Shown here in pieces: positions 10,822 to 21,783 of a stretch of 64,000 nt of DNA (positions are counted from its first letter, which is position 1; every line of letters begins with the position of its first letter). The DNA is from Sphaerulina vaccinii (taxonomy: Eukaryota > Ascomycota > Dothideomycetes > Mycosphaerellales > Mycosphaerellaceae): positions 744,001 through 808,000 of the forward strand of contig JAKUDP010000016.1 of the NCBI GenBank assembly GCA_022570795.1, read 5' to 3'. The position numbers and the translations under genes were made by a program. Under the pieces are notes generated by a model. It worked only from the letters and a program-made list of their open reading frames with translations. It had not been told where the DNA came from and did not search any database.

Positions 10822-12004
10822 TCATGCTCTCCACATCCTGTTCCTCTTTCCGTTCTTCACGTAATTGCCATTGGTATCCCAGTGCCCTCCAGAGTAGGTC
10901 CCACCATTAGTGCCATCGCTGAACGTCGACGAACTACTTGTACTCGACGAAGACTGCTGCTGGCTGTCACTCGTCGATTGCTGTTGCGACGAGGATGACT
11001 GTTGCGCTGGCTGCTCCCACTGGGTCGATGATGGCTGTTGTTGTTGACTCGTTCCATCGCTCTCCGACTGCGCATCTGTCCCACTACTCTGAGGCACGTT
11101 TGCGACTTTCTGTTCGCAGTCGCTGTCCGCGTCAACCCAGCCCATCAGTCTGTTGGCAACATCACTCGAGTAGCAGGGTGTGGCTCCGATCGCATCAGAT
11201 AGGTCTCCACTCTTGACCACGTCGCCTGAGTTGTATCCTCGAGCAGCAGAGTACGCATCAGGAAACTTGTCGAGCAATTGCACGAGACCATCGCCTGACT
11301 TTGTTCCTTGTGTGCCGTCCTTGATCATCTGACGAATAGACCCATCTACATCTTTGTCGTTGAAAGAGGATCCATTGTGTGATTGCATTAGTCCTGGATT
11401 GTGGACACCGTGCACACTGTCGGTAGAGATGACTCGAAGACAGCCTTTTGACTCCTGCATAATGACAGCGAGGATGAATCGGTGATCCACGAGAGAGGCT
11501 TTGGCGACATATTGGATCTGATCGTGTATTACATCGTTCTCATCGTCCCTGGTAGGCCACTGTCAGTCACTCTCATCATTAGAGCTTCAGTTGTCAATGA
11601 GCTCACGAATTGTTGTCACCCCAGCCATGATCTTTGCATGCAGTTCTGATCTTAGGCAAGTTCGCCTTCCACATGAAATCGAAGCTGACCCAGTCGTTGT
11701 CCTTAGGATAATTCGTTACATTGCCTGGATAGTAGATATATTGATCCTTGGCATCATCTTTTCCATTATCGTTATCAGCCGGATGACTGCTTGCGCCACC
11801 GTTCTTGAATGCTTCCTTGTTCGTAACTCGTGGTCCATCATCGATAGGTGCCTCTTTCGGTACAGTTGGGTTCGTGTCGTCTTTATTCTTGTGCATGTTC
11901 TTGGGTATGTAGACCACGCATACGGCGACTATAGTGGCGATGATTGCAGCGCCTAGCACAGAAGCTATGATGCGCTTGCAGCATGTGCCATGGCCTCTAC
12001 CCAT
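10822..12004 (-). CDS. membrane-anchored SLT/lysozyme-like protein
   Basis: Two exons (12004-11607, 11548-10822) give 374 residues. After a short basic cytosolic end (MGRGHGTCCKR) there is a hydrophobic segment at about residues 12-33, then no further membrane span, so a type II membrane or secreted topology is expected. The domain at about 100-265 has the hallmarks of the SLT/goose-lysozyme fold: the probable catalytic Glu165 in VIMQESKGC, the GLMQ motif in NPGLMQSHNG, and the ARGYNSGD motif. Such enzymes cleave glycan strands, in bacteria peptidoglycan. The last ~90 residues are Gln/Ser-rich low complexity ending in a Gly/Asn/Tyr-rich stretch. Function in a fungus is open: attack on bacteria or remodelling of own wall are both possible. 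Substrate specificity cannot be read from sequence. Confidence 0.82.
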
Positions 12005-12093
12005 CTTTCTTGGTGTGAGGACTGGTGCCAGGATCCAGTGGGGTGTTGATGGTCGAAGTATGATGGGCGAGAATTAGGCGGCGAAAGCTATGA

Positions 12094-12333
12094 ATGAAGC
12101 TCGAAAGTCTGCGAGAAAAACTATGGAGAATGGGCGCGAGAGCCAAGATATGCTCTCAGTATGATCGATTTCCCGACCATATCCATGAGATTGCGCTTCG
12201 ATTCCTATTCGCGTTGCTGGTATATCTGGCCATTGCTTGGACATGGGAAGCGCTTGATCCTGGCGGGACGGACATAGCTTCTGCCCAAACAGTGTGTGCG
12301 ACACCTGCTGGCATTGGTGTGATCTGTGAATAG
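12094..12333 (+). CDS. small hydrophobic ORF, doubtful
   Basis: A 79-codon ATG-started frame begins 90 bases from the divergent start of the SLT-like gene. It encodes a basic N-terminus, one plausible transmembrane helix (RFLFALLVYLAIAWTW) and a short Cys-containing tail. No family is recognised and the opposite strand is open too, so this may be chance. It would need transcript evidence. Confidence 0.2.
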   Translation: MKLESLREKLWRMGARAKICSQYDRFPDHIHEIALRFLFALLVYLAIAWTWEALDPGGTDIASAQTVCATPAGIGVICE

Positions 12334-13513
12334 GAAGCATTGGCCCTATTGCGTTCAGAGATCGAGCAGTACAGCGACACTGCTAGTCTGTGCTTAGAGC
12401 CTGGTTGTTGACGGCGAGATGAGATTGATCTAGCGAGAAGCAATTATAGCGTTGCCAAGTCTGGAGCTGTATTCAGTTTCATGTTTCTCTTAGCAAGGAC
12501 TCCCAGTTCGCGTTTTCTTCACACAGCGAGAGAGTTGTATTGAGTGGTCGCTCTTCGCTAGTTGCAAAGTACATGACTCTCGGTGATCTTCGGGCAACTG
12601 GCTGGCTATAAGAACAGCGTAACGAGAGATCTTCAGAAGCGATAGACATTGTTGCAATGCTCGAACCTTCGGATCACCCTGGCCAATAGCTCCTGCTGGC
12701 TGGCCTTGGGCATACTCTTGTCTGGAGATGTTATCGATATTGTGACATTCTAGAGCGCAACATATTTGGCAGCCTAGCAGATAGGCATATGTGAAGCATC
12801 GCAGACAAACGTGTCTGCGCTACTCAAGCGAAGGCTACCCTCATCCTCGAGATCGCGGTGTGGTTATCGATTCCACGGAGATGGTTCTCCGGAGACTATT
12901 GCAGGGCGCAAAATGAGGTGTCTGCATGACGGTTGCCACTTCCGGTAACATTGGATGGTACTGCTACAGATTGAGTCTCCAGATGGCGTCCAGTATTGAG
13001 GTACAGTCAGGACAAGTTCCTCCTGCAATGGTTCTCCTAGCGGAGAAATCAAGATTCTATGCTATAGTTAGCACTTGATCTAACCTTACTGAGACGTCTG
13101 ATGTCGGATGAATGCCGAGACTGTTGAGGAACCCTTGCTCTTCTTCACATGTTTCATATGTCTTTGTAATCTGCCCACCTTGGCCACCTTATAACTCAAG
13201 TCCGGTTGCATTCGTGCGCGACAGGACCGGTGGAGCCTGTTCGGTCCAGTATGGCAAGCACGTTGACTCGCCCGCGATGTGAGCATACTGGTAGAGGCAC
13301 ATGGTCGTGAATTGTAGTGCATCGCCATAAATCCTCGAGCAGCTCGGTCTTGGCAAGTCGGACAATGAAGTCGGTCGTGACGTTGAACTGCGAGCCTTTG
13401 TGTTGTTCTCGGTCCACAAATGCAGCGATGCTTTCAATCGACAAAGAAAGCGTTCTAGCCTTGTAATCCACAATGTAGAGTCTTGCGTATCTTCACGCAT
13501 CGTGAAAGTAATC
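12334..13513. other. intergenic, coding-like minus-strand fragment without start
   Basis: Nothing firm. On the minus strand around 13490-13196 a frame without ATG reads like protein (RLYIVDYKARTLSLS, NVTTDFIVRLAKTELL), bounded by stops. It could be a decayed exon. It lies head-to-head with the relic ORF that starts at 13514. Confidence 0.3.
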
Positions 13514-13984
13514 ATGGTCTCAACACGTGCTCAAAGTAGCAATGGCAAAGGCACTCCCGCAGTCCTGTCAGCAAAACAGTCGGCCCTGAAGAGTTCCAGA
13601 CACAAATTAGAGTCCAAACAGCAGTCTCCCATTAGCAAGTCACCAGCTACGCGCAGGATATCTCGAGCCTTACCAACCACGCCAGAGGTTAGTGGTTTTG
13701 CCAAGTTCGCGGATGCTGGCCCAGCACTCGCTCTTCCACGCGCAGCAGCCGAACGCGTTGTGAAGCGTCAGACGGGTATTTCGAAGAAGATCCGCGAGTT
13801 GAGCAGATTACTGCTGCACGTTGTCGACTAAGTCTAGGACCTGGAGAAGGCGGCCTAAAAGGCTGATGGACTTGAGAGGGAGGCCACGTCTTTAGTGAAG
13901 GGAGCTGCGAGGAAGGTTCATCGCATCGATACTGGTGAAGGTTTTGACGGCGGTTTGAGTGGGCACGAATATGTGTGTGGTTGA
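13514..13984 (+). pseudogene. small coiled-coil ORF broken by three in-frame stops
   Basis: From the ATG at 13514 (MVSTRAQSSNGKG) a frame of 105 codons runs to a TAA at 13829-13831. The same frame continues past TAG (13835-13837) and TAA (13856-13858) and then stays open with Lys/Glu/Ala-rich, coil-like sequence (KADGLEREATSLVKGAARK) to TGA at 13982-13984. The N-terminal part is Ser/Lys/Pro-rich, then ISKKIRELSRLLLHVVD is helical and leads straight into the interrupted section. Each of the three stops is one C-to-T change away from a Gln codon. I read it as a decayed gene, or as a gene whose true end is the first stop with chance similarity beyond. No family is recognised. Confidence 0.45.
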
Positions 13985-14590
13985 TAGTCGTTCGTTCGAG
14001 GGTCGTTTGTCGCGGTCTGTTCGAATCGTCGGTTTCCTGGAATAGAAAGTATTCCTCTCGCTTTGCGCTGTACGTGATTGATGAAGTTATTGGAAGTCAA
14101 TGTTGTAGTCGCAGGGCAGGGAGGGGGAATGAGAAGAAAGAAACATTATTCCTATGCCGATCACTCCTATATACGCATCAACAACACGCAAAGTGGTATA
14201 ATAGAAGCACCCAAACAGCAGCCGAAACCCATTCCTCGTCCACTCATGCACATTATGTACGTCATGTCCATGAGCACACTCCAATGCTTTGCAGTCCTCT
14301 TCGTAGATCATGCAGTGCGCCATATCTGCTTCGTGACCGAGAGAATCCGATCCAGGTCTCTCACGCTGCCAGAGTTCACTCGCCACTGTGCCTCCAGATA
14401 TACTCTAGCCTGGGCGGCAGCTCGCTCGCGAGAGACATTCGCAGATGACCAATGATTCTGCCATTTCTCGGAGCTCACATAGCGGCCCAGCGACTCATGC
14501 ACGCGATGTAGACGTCGCGGCGAGCTAGTGCTGCATAGATGATCGCCTCTGCAGCCCATATCGAGAAACGAATCGCTCGATCCTTCGAAC
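13985..14590. other. intergenic, no gene seen
   Basis: Spacer to the stop codon of the CBM48 protein gene. Several overlapping short frames occur on both strands, none with recognisable features. Confidence 0.5.
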
Positions 14591-17329
14591 TTAGTTCTTG
14601 AGCTTGTCGAAGAATCTGCTGAGGCGGCCCTTCTTCTTGGTGGATGAGGTGTCAGTCTTCGAGGACTCTGGTGTGTTCTCTCTGCTGCCACCCTTCAATC
14701 GATCGATGACAGAGTTACGCTTAGTTGGCGTAAATGGAGTTGCATTCGTGCGGGGAGTGCCGACTGGCTTCGAGGATGTAGCGGCCTCTGAAGTAGCAGG
14801 AGCGGTGCCAGAGCTGACACCAGTTGTCACGACAGGTGCTGTTTGTTGGCTAGTGGCAGCAGCGGCCGAAGGGTTTGGCTTCGACATTGGGCTAACATCT
14901 CGGCTGTCCATAGGCTTCGATGGCTCTGCCGCGAGAGCAGAAGGCTTGCTGACCTGTGCTTGCGAGCTTGCTGGAGCGTTCAATCCCTTCTTGTCATCCA
15001 TGCTGAGAGCGGCAACGCCTGCAGTAGGATCAGCGAGCTGGGGAGCACCGCTTGAGGAAGTCGCAGTCTTTGCGGTAGGTGCGTCTTGAGGTTCTGGCTG
15101 GTAGGAAGTCTCATCTCCTCCTGTAGATGCTGGATTCCCGGTAGCAGGGGAGGTCATACTCTTGGTTGGCTCGGTCACGCCTGCTGTCTTGGTTGCGCTT
15201 GCCCCAGTCGCTCCAGATGCAGTGTAGTCTGGTCCAGTTGCGATAGCATAGCCTCCAGCAGCTGCAGTTGGAGCCAAGGCCGAGGTTGTCGCCTTCGTGC
15301 TGGAGATAGCTGGTGCTGCCTCACCAGTAGCCTGCGACTCTGGTACCTTGTTCAGAAGCTCTTTCTCTACATCGCTCTTCTCGTGAACAGCTTCTGCGTT
15401 GGCAGAGGCCTCTGGACCAACATGAGCCTCTTTCTGAGACTCAGAAACAGCTGCTGGGACTGCGGTAGCGGCGGCGACTGGTGCCGTTGCAGCTGCGGCA
15501 ACAGGAGCAACAGAGGACGTTACAGCACTCGCGGTGGGAGCAGGCTCTCCAGCAGATTGTGACTCTGGGACCTTCTTCAAGAGTTCCTTCTCAACATCGC
15601 TCTTCTCGTGAACCGCCTCTGCGTTGGCACTCGCTTCTGGCGCAGCGTGGGCCTCCTTCTGCGATTCAGTGACAGCTGCTGGCACTGCATCGGCAGTGCC
15701 AGTTGGCTTTGTGGTCGAGCCATTCGGTCGGGTGTTCTCGTCGACAGTCTTCTGAACAGAAGTTGGAAGGAGCGATACTGGATCGGTTCCAGTGGTCTCG
15801 TGTGCCTTTTGACGGGCAACTGCAGCAACGCCGAGCGCGGTAGCGCCTGCACCAGCCAGAGCACCTCCAGCCAGAGCACCGCCTCCGATACCTCCAAAGG
15901 CACCTCCGATGGCACTGCTGGTCTGGTTCTCAGGCTTGCCAATCTTGTCCTTCAGCTCAGCCTCCAATTCCTTCTTGTCTGAAACAGCCTCTGCGTTCGC
16001 AGATGCCTCAGGAGCTACACCTGCCTCTTTCTGCGACTCCTTCACGACTTCAGGTACGCCTCGTGGCTCGAGTGGTACCTCGCCAGCAAGCTTGTTGGTA
16101 GTGCTGTTTGCGCCGACTGAGCTGATGGCTTGACCTTCGAGCGGAGCTGGAGCATCTGCACCCATGCCCATGCTTGACTCTGGGATCATGTTAGTGGTTT
16201 GTGGACCAAGACCACCAAGTAGAGCGCCGCCTGCAAGAGTGTCTTTCTCTGCAGTCTTAGGCAGAGCAGATGGGGCGGAAGATCCGCTGTTCTCGTATGA
16301 ATCCTTGTCCAGCTTGACGTGGCTGTTGATGTCGTTGGCAGTGTAGGAGCTGCTCTCTGGAACCTTCTGACCTGGCGCAAGGCTGATTGGGTTTCCAATG
16401 CCTCCAGTCGCTGGGAGTGGCGCAACACTGAAGGTCTGCTCAGCTCCCTTGCTCTTCAGTTCTGGGTCGTCACGGACAGTAGAGGCAATCGTGTTGCGGC
16501 TGATCGAAGATGACTCGGGCACCTTCTCTCCAGCTGCAAGGCTGATTGGGTTGCCAGCGCCGGATGAAGCTGGGATTGGGTTGACAGAAAAGGTCTGCTC
16601 TGGCTCTTTCGAGCTTGAGCCGGCCTTGCTCGCTAGCGCACCAGCACCTCCGAGGCCAACAAGTCCGCCAGCGAGACCAGCAGCTGCTAGTCCATCTTTC
16701 TTCTCATCGCTCGAGGTCAGCGCAGGTGTCTCTGGGAATGTGCCTGGAGTAGCTGATGTGTCCGTGTCCTTTGCTACATCTTTCTCCAGTGGTTGCTGTC
16801 CTGCCAGAGACGCCGTCGTGGCGGTAGGCGCAGCAGAAGAAATCATTGGGTCGACGCGCTTAATGTCCTCGGGGTATAGTACGTTGTTAACGTTGCCTTC
16901 GTGGTCAGTCTCGGTCTTCGCGGTGTGATCGTGAGACCAATTTCCGTCTGCCACAAACTGCGCAAATTCCACGTGTCAGCCAGCCGCATGTTTCTCAGCC
17001 ATGTGCGCGCTCTTGCCTCACTCACCTTGTACAGAATCTTCTCGGTTGGGAAGGTGCTGAAAGTTACAACTTTCTCGTGGAGCTCGCCCTTCTTTTCAAG
17101 CTTCTCGGTCTTGCCCCAGTTGTCGAATGTGCCCGTGACGAACACTTCTTCCGCCGGATGCGACCTGTATGATCGAGTACGGTCAGCTTATGCGCAATGG
17201 CTTCCGAACACGACCGCGACCAATTGCGAGTATGCGCGCAGCTCTTTTGCTGGTTGCCTGGAGCTCTAGCTGATCTCGCAAGGCGGTCCAGTGTCATCTG
17301 ACGTACCAGGTAAAGTTGTGAGATCCCAT
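14591..17329 (-). CDS. CBM48 (AMPK-beta type) protein with long repetitive tail
   Basis: Three exons (17329-17307, 17164-17026, 16957-14591) encode 842 residues. The tiny first exon (MGSHNFTW) and both splices restore a glycogen-binding domain at residues 1-85: W-SHPAEEVFVTGTFDNWGKT, then LYK-FVADGNWSHDHTAKTETDHEGNVNNVL. This is the domain of AMPK beta subunits and of yeast Crp1/Mdg1. The remaining ~750 residues are Ala/Ser/Pro/Glu-rich and probably disordered, with repeated blocks (ESQKEA-x-x-x-PEASANAEAV three times; QTFSV-NPISLA-KVPESSS twice; VPES several times). The C-terminus is basic (KKKGRLSRFFDKLKN). It lacks the beta-subunit C-terminal interaction domain, so it is not a true AMPK beta subunit. 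A role in polysaccharide or membrane-linked signalling is plausible but unproven. Confidence 0.88.
15331..16056 (-). repeat. internal coding repeats of the CBM48 protein
   Basis: Three diverged copies of a block coding for ESQKEA..PEASANAEAV and a following acidic/lysine segment lie at about 15331-15460, 15557-15686 and 15958-16056. The first two are 226 bases apart and close in sequence; the third is more diverged. Further upstream in the gene, two copies of a QTFSV...GNPISLA...KVPESSS block lie near 16320-16440 and 16495-16610. Confidence 0.85.
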
Positions 17330-19040
17330 AGTTGCTTGATGAAACACGAAGAACAGGGACCTGTGGGTGTACAAAGAGCAAGAAGCAGTTCAAATGACGA
17401 CAGAAGGTGGAGTGAGGACTGGCGACAAGGTCAAGGTGGTTCGCGAAGTGTCGCCGTCTCGGCGTGTCTCTGGATCGCAGGCCGAGGGTGGGCGGGGCGC
17501 GCGACGTTCTTATTGATATCGGAGTCGCCGCTGTCCTTCAGAATTTGGTTGTCGAAGGGTGTGATCGTGCGCTGTGGAGGGTGGCAGCGTGAGTAAAAGG
17601 TTGGCAGTAGTAATAAGGCCAGAACGGTGAGGACTCGGCCTGCATAAAGCCGGAGGCTGGATTTCGAGCTATTTAGCCAGCAAAGTGGAGCTCTACCGTC
17701 AAGTGCGCCCGTCTGCTCAGGATACAGCTTCTGGATTTGCGCCGTGCCCGATCACACGCACAAAAGGCCAGGGCGGTGTCGAACCGTGATGGCATCTTCA
17801 TCAGGCTGTGCTGACGACCCAAAGGCATCCGGATCATCATCTGCGCAGCGCAGCTCGTGAGCCTCGAGCAAGACCTCCACGATTTATCAGAGTTCGTACC
17901 CATGGACCGTCGCACGGCAGTGCATTTGGAACAGCGCAAGATTCAAACCCTCTCCGGGCTCTGTCTCCCGAATGTGCCAGCTTCTTCGTTAAGGGCGAGA
18001 CGTTGCATGTTGAGGAAGGAAAGAGAATAGCGAAAGGGCTAGGTATGAAATAAGAGATGTGACAAGCAAGGGAAAATAATGAGCCATGCCTGGGCAGACA
18101 GGCCATACTCAAGTGCACAAGTACGTGTAGCAAGTAGCATTACTGGATATGAAAACGGGAAAGCACCAGTCCGAGACAACTATTCATCTGCAATGGTCAG
18201 GTGTGGATGAAGCAGAGCATGGCATTATTGTGCTTGTATAGCATGGCAAAGCAGAGTAAGTAAATGGGAGAGCCATTGACTCCCGAAGCTAGAACAAGTG
18301 GGCAAGGAGCACTGTCTAGAAGTACGCCAAAGGTTTTCTGCGAACATCAGTCCCATCTAGTCTGGTAATGAGCCTGGCATTGAGGCCTGAGCATGGGATT
18401 GTAGAGCATGGCAAAGCAGACTGGGAAATTGAGACTTACAATAAATCTCCTGAAGCTTCACTGCTATTGAACATCATGCACAGAATCTTCTGTTCTGGTA
18501 CAGCATAACCAATGCTTCTCCTCTGCATGTCTTATGAAGTCAATGGTAATCATGAAGGAGAGCGTGCCATTGATCGAGCTGTGTCTCAGCACGGTTCGCT
18601 TTGCATCATCAAAGAGCGTGAAGCTGACAAGCTCCCCGCATCGCACCCAAACAGCTCTCACAACTCTCTCACCATTAGACTTGTTCGATACCGCCTTCTC
18701 GAACATTGCCGCATCCATTGCTACTCCTACCCACGACATCACTTAAGAGTACTGACTTATCGCTCTGTACGACGCAGCAGCCTATTGGGAGCTGCCAGCA
18801 CCACCCCTGAGCGCGTTGCACCAAGCGGCGATCTGTTATCCTCACATCCCAGCTGGCCGTACGTCACGTCACAGAGCGGGCGCCCTTTTCCTCGCTCCTC
18901 AAACACGACTCCACGCTGCTGTCACGCGTGTGTGTCCAATCCTTACCCAGGTCCCCACCAGCAGCTCCTAGTCAGGCGGAGCCAGCAGTGCCTAGCTTGA
19001 ATCGCCTACTGTACCTCACCTGTGCGTCCACAGCGCAGGA
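17330..19040. other. 1.7-kb intergenic region, possible small ORF, CT-rich promoter
   Basis: A plus-strand frame at 17815-18030 reads protein-like (AAQLVSLEQDLHDLSEF, MDRRTAVHLEQRKIQTLSGL) with an ATG at 17902, but no upstream exon could be defined. A 15-bp word gcatggcaaagcaga recurs at 18241 and 18406. The last ~150 bases before 19041 are rich in C and T on the plus strand, as in many fungal promoters, and probably drive the PKA regulatory subunit. Confidence 0.4.
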
Positions 19041-20429
19041 ATGTCGCTCCCTAGCGACTACACCAACGAAATCAGCGCGCTCAATCGCGAAGTGCTCAAG
19101 AACCAGCCCAAGGACACGCTCCAATTCTGCGCCAACTTCTTCCAGCGCCGCCTGGAGTCACAGCGCGCGGAATTCATCCTGTCGCACCGACATTCCAACC
19201 AGCCGGGAATGGCGGAGAGCAACTTTCCTGGCTCGAATCCGTTCACGTCGACAGGTGCTCCAAACCAGCTCGCAGGCACAGGTGGCGGCATGCATTCCCT
19301 CGCCGAAGAAGAGGAGCACGACTTCGCATCGCCAACCGCCTCATCATTCCCACCGAACGTCCGCGAAGTCTCTCCTAGCACCAGCAGCGCTCCCGCCCCT
19401 ACATCGAACAGCGCCGCAGGAGGCTCTTTTGGCAACTTTGGCTTCGGCGCCCCTCGCTCTACCAATCAGCCACCAGCTGGTGCCAACGACAGCATGTCGC
19501 AATCCGCATTTCCCAACAATTACAACATGAACCGCCGTACGTCGGTGTCGGCAGAGTCTCTTGCACCAGGTGCGGCAGACGACAGCAACTGGAAAGCGCC
19601 TAGCTATCCCAAGACCCAGGATCAGGTCACACGTCTGCGAGAGGCAGTATCCCACAACTTCCTCTTCAAGAACCTCGATGAAGACCAGGCCTCGCAAGTG
19701 CTTAGCGCTCTTCAAGAGAAGCGCGTACCAGCGAAGGACGTCAGAGTCATCACTCAAGGCGAGTCCGGAGACTACTTCTACGTTGTGGAGTCTGGCTCAT
19801 TTGACATTTATATCTCGGACGCGGGCAAAGCGGAGGCTGGTTCACATGGATTGGGTACCAAGGTAGCAAGCAGTGGACCAGGATCTTCTTTCGGAGAACT
19901 GGCACTCATGTACAATGCACCACGTGCCGCTACGGTAGTGAGCAGTGAGCCAAGTGTGCTTTGGCAACTGGACCGCCTTACTTTCCGTAAGATCCTCATG
20001 GACTCTGCGTTCCAACGCCGTCGCATGTACGAGTCGTTCCTGGAGGGCGTCCCTCTTCTCTCGTCGCTCACACCATACGAGCGAAGCAAGATTGCCGATG
20101 CACTCGACACTGTGAAGCATCCCGCTGGGAGCACTATAATTCAAGAAGGAGATGCAGGAGACAAGTTCTACATTCTGGAATCAGGCGAGGCAGTCGCTGT
20201 GAAGCGTGGTCGTGAGCAGACACCTTTAAAGAGCTACAAGCCCGGAGACTACTTTGGAGAATTGGCTCTGTTGGAAGACAAGCCACGTGCAGCAAGTGTG
20301 GTCAGCACAACGGAAGTAAAGGTGGCAGCGCTTGACAAAGATGGATTCCAGAGATTGCTTGGTCCAGTGGAGGCTATCATGCGCCGCGATGATCCACGCA
20401 ACCAGGAAGGTGTCGATCCACTGAGGTAG
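19041..20429 (+). CDS. pkaR: cAMP-dependent protein kinase regulatory subunit
   Basis: An intronless frame of 462 residues. The N-terminus (SLPSDYTNEISALNREVLKNQPKDTLQFCANFFQRRLES) matches the RIIa dimerisation/docking domain. A Ser/Pro/Asn-rich linker follows, then the inhibitor site NRRTSVSAES near residue 163; a Ser at the P-site makes this a phosphorylatable, substrate-type inhibitor as in fungal Bcy1. Two cyclic-nucleotide-binding domains follow, at about 215-335 and 340-455, each with its cAMP cassette: FGELALMYNAPRAATV and FGELALLEDKPRAASV. All residues needed for cAMP binding (Glu and Arg of the cassettes) are present. The protein holds the catalytic subunit inactive until cAMP rises. 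Confidence 0.97.
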   Translation: MSLPSDYTNEISALNREVLKNQPKDTLQFCANFFQRRLESQRAEFILSHRHSNQPGMAESNFPGSNPFTSTGAPNQLAGTGGGMHSLAEEEEHDFASPTASSFPPNVREVSPSTSSAPAPTSNSAAGGSFGNFGFGAPRSTNQPPAGANDSMSQSAFPNNYNMNRRTSVSAESLAPGAADDSNWKAPSYPKTQDQVTRLREAVSHNFLFKNLDEDQASQVLSALQEKRVPAKDVRVITQGESGDYFYVVESGSFDIYISDAGKAEAGSHGLGTKVASSGPGSSFGELALMYNAPRAATVVSSEPSVLWQLDRLTFRKILMDSAFQRRRMYESFLEGVPLLSSLTPYERSKIADALDTVKHPAGSTIIQEGDAGDKFYILESGEAVAVKRGREQTPLKSYKPGDYFGELALLEDKPRAASVVSTTEVKVAALDKDGFQRLLGPVEAIMRRDDPRNQEGVDPLR

Positions 20430-20926
20430 AATTTCTCTGGATTTGCTGCCTCCCTGCCACTGCTGCCACTGAGAGCATAACATCGATGTACTACCACTGC
20501 GACAATGGTCGAATCGAGAGCGGAATGGAGAAGAGCATGATGCATGCACCTCGACCGCACGGCATTGCAGGCAGGAGAATGAGCCGCTCTGACAATAAGC
20601 TTCGTGCACATGCAATTGAGCTGTGGCATTCGGCGCGTTGGTGGCAAGAAATTGGTCTCATTTGTTGCATTAATCAAGGAGAGGATTAAAGAAAGCTATG
20701 TTTGCTTGCGAGTAACGCGTAGAAACGATAGCCTAAGCAGTTCAAGCTTCATGTCAAGCACGTTCAACTCTCCCGGACATACTTGTGTTGATTCTGGAAA
20801 TTCTAATGATCCGCACCCAATGCTCGTGGCAAGTTGGTGGAGCAGATCTAGAAAGAGCCACATTCATATTCTAGATCATTATCGTCGTTCTATCAACCCA
20901 ACGCCATATAGATCATTATGCAGCTT

Positions 20927-20990
20927 CCCAACATCCTCATATGCCGACAATGCCCAACATCCTCATATGCCGACAATGCCCAACATCCTG
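20927..20990. repeat. 26-bp tandem repeat, 2.5 copies
   Basis: The unit cccaacatcctcatatgccg followed by acaatg occurs at 20927-20952 and exactly again at 20953-20978, followed by the first 11 bases of a third copy. It lies in non-coding sequence downstream of the PKA regulatory subunit. Confidence 0.9.
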
Positions 20991-21615
20991 CCTGGGCATG
21001 CAAGCCAGAAGCCCTCGTTGCGCCTCCAAGCCTGATTACTGATCTCAACAGACATCCTCCTTCATCTCAGAGTTCACGCGTCGTAAACACCACCATTGTT
21101 CTGCATTGGGGCAACCCATTGCATACCCCGTCCATATCCGACCCTTCGTCTAATAACTAAACGCAACAGCCATTGACGTCGTATAGCATTCGTACTTTTC
21201 ACATGCAAAGTACTGCTAGACTCCCGCTTAGCCGTCGTCTAACATACCATTGCCACTCGAACGGAGTCCACGATCACATCTAGACACTGCTTGCGCGTTC
21301 CTGCGAGCGCGAAAAAGGTCTCATAAGCTTCAACAACTTTGCAGAAGTGAGACTGGCTGATGAAGACCTTCTGGTAAATAATGCCGTTCCAGAATTATGG
21401 TCATCTGTGTTGCTCGTGGATGCGTTTCGAGCGTTATCGTTGATAGGTTCGAGGCCCAGGATAGTGACCTTTGGTAGGATGATATGTAGAACGTCTCTCG
21501 TGAAGGAGAAGATTCTTCGGTAGTTTGACGAATATCGTCGTTGATATCGTTGATATCGTAGTAATAATCATCGGAAGTTTTTTCTTTGATCGTTGTGGGA
21601 GTTGTTTTTGTGTCT

Positions 21616-21783
21616 TCAGCGGGCTGTCTTTGGCGCACTGGTAGGTGCGCTTGATTTACTACTGCTTGAGGTGCCATTTCTATCGTAACTTGATCGTGGC
21701 GAACTGCCTCTTGACAAAGCGGCGATGAACTTGTCGAGGAAAGCTCCTTCCCAGCCTTTGTCTGCTGAAGTTGAGGACGACAT
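21616..21783 (-). CDS. small Ser-rich ORF, doubtful
   Basis: An ATG-started frame of 55 residues (MSSSTSADKGWEGAFLDKF, then a Ser/Thr/Lys-rich tail). The first part could form an amphipathic helix (WEGAFLDKFIAAL). A different overlapping frame continues downstream to 21330. No family is recognised; chance ORF is a real possibility. Confidence 0.2.
   Translation of the reverse strand: MSSSTSADKGWEGAFLDKFIAALSRGSSPRSSYDRNGTSSSSKSSAPTSAPKTAR

Noticed and set aside
14598..16928. Long plus-strand frames of 60-176 codons opposite the CBM48 protein gene
   Set aside because: They mirror the Ala/Ser/Pro-rich codons of the minus-strand gene, have no family features, and the minus frame has a clear domain and splices.
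18241..18420. Recurring 15-bp word gcatggcaaagcaga as mobile-element ends
   Set aside because: Direct, short and with no terminal inverted repeats or transposase between the copies.
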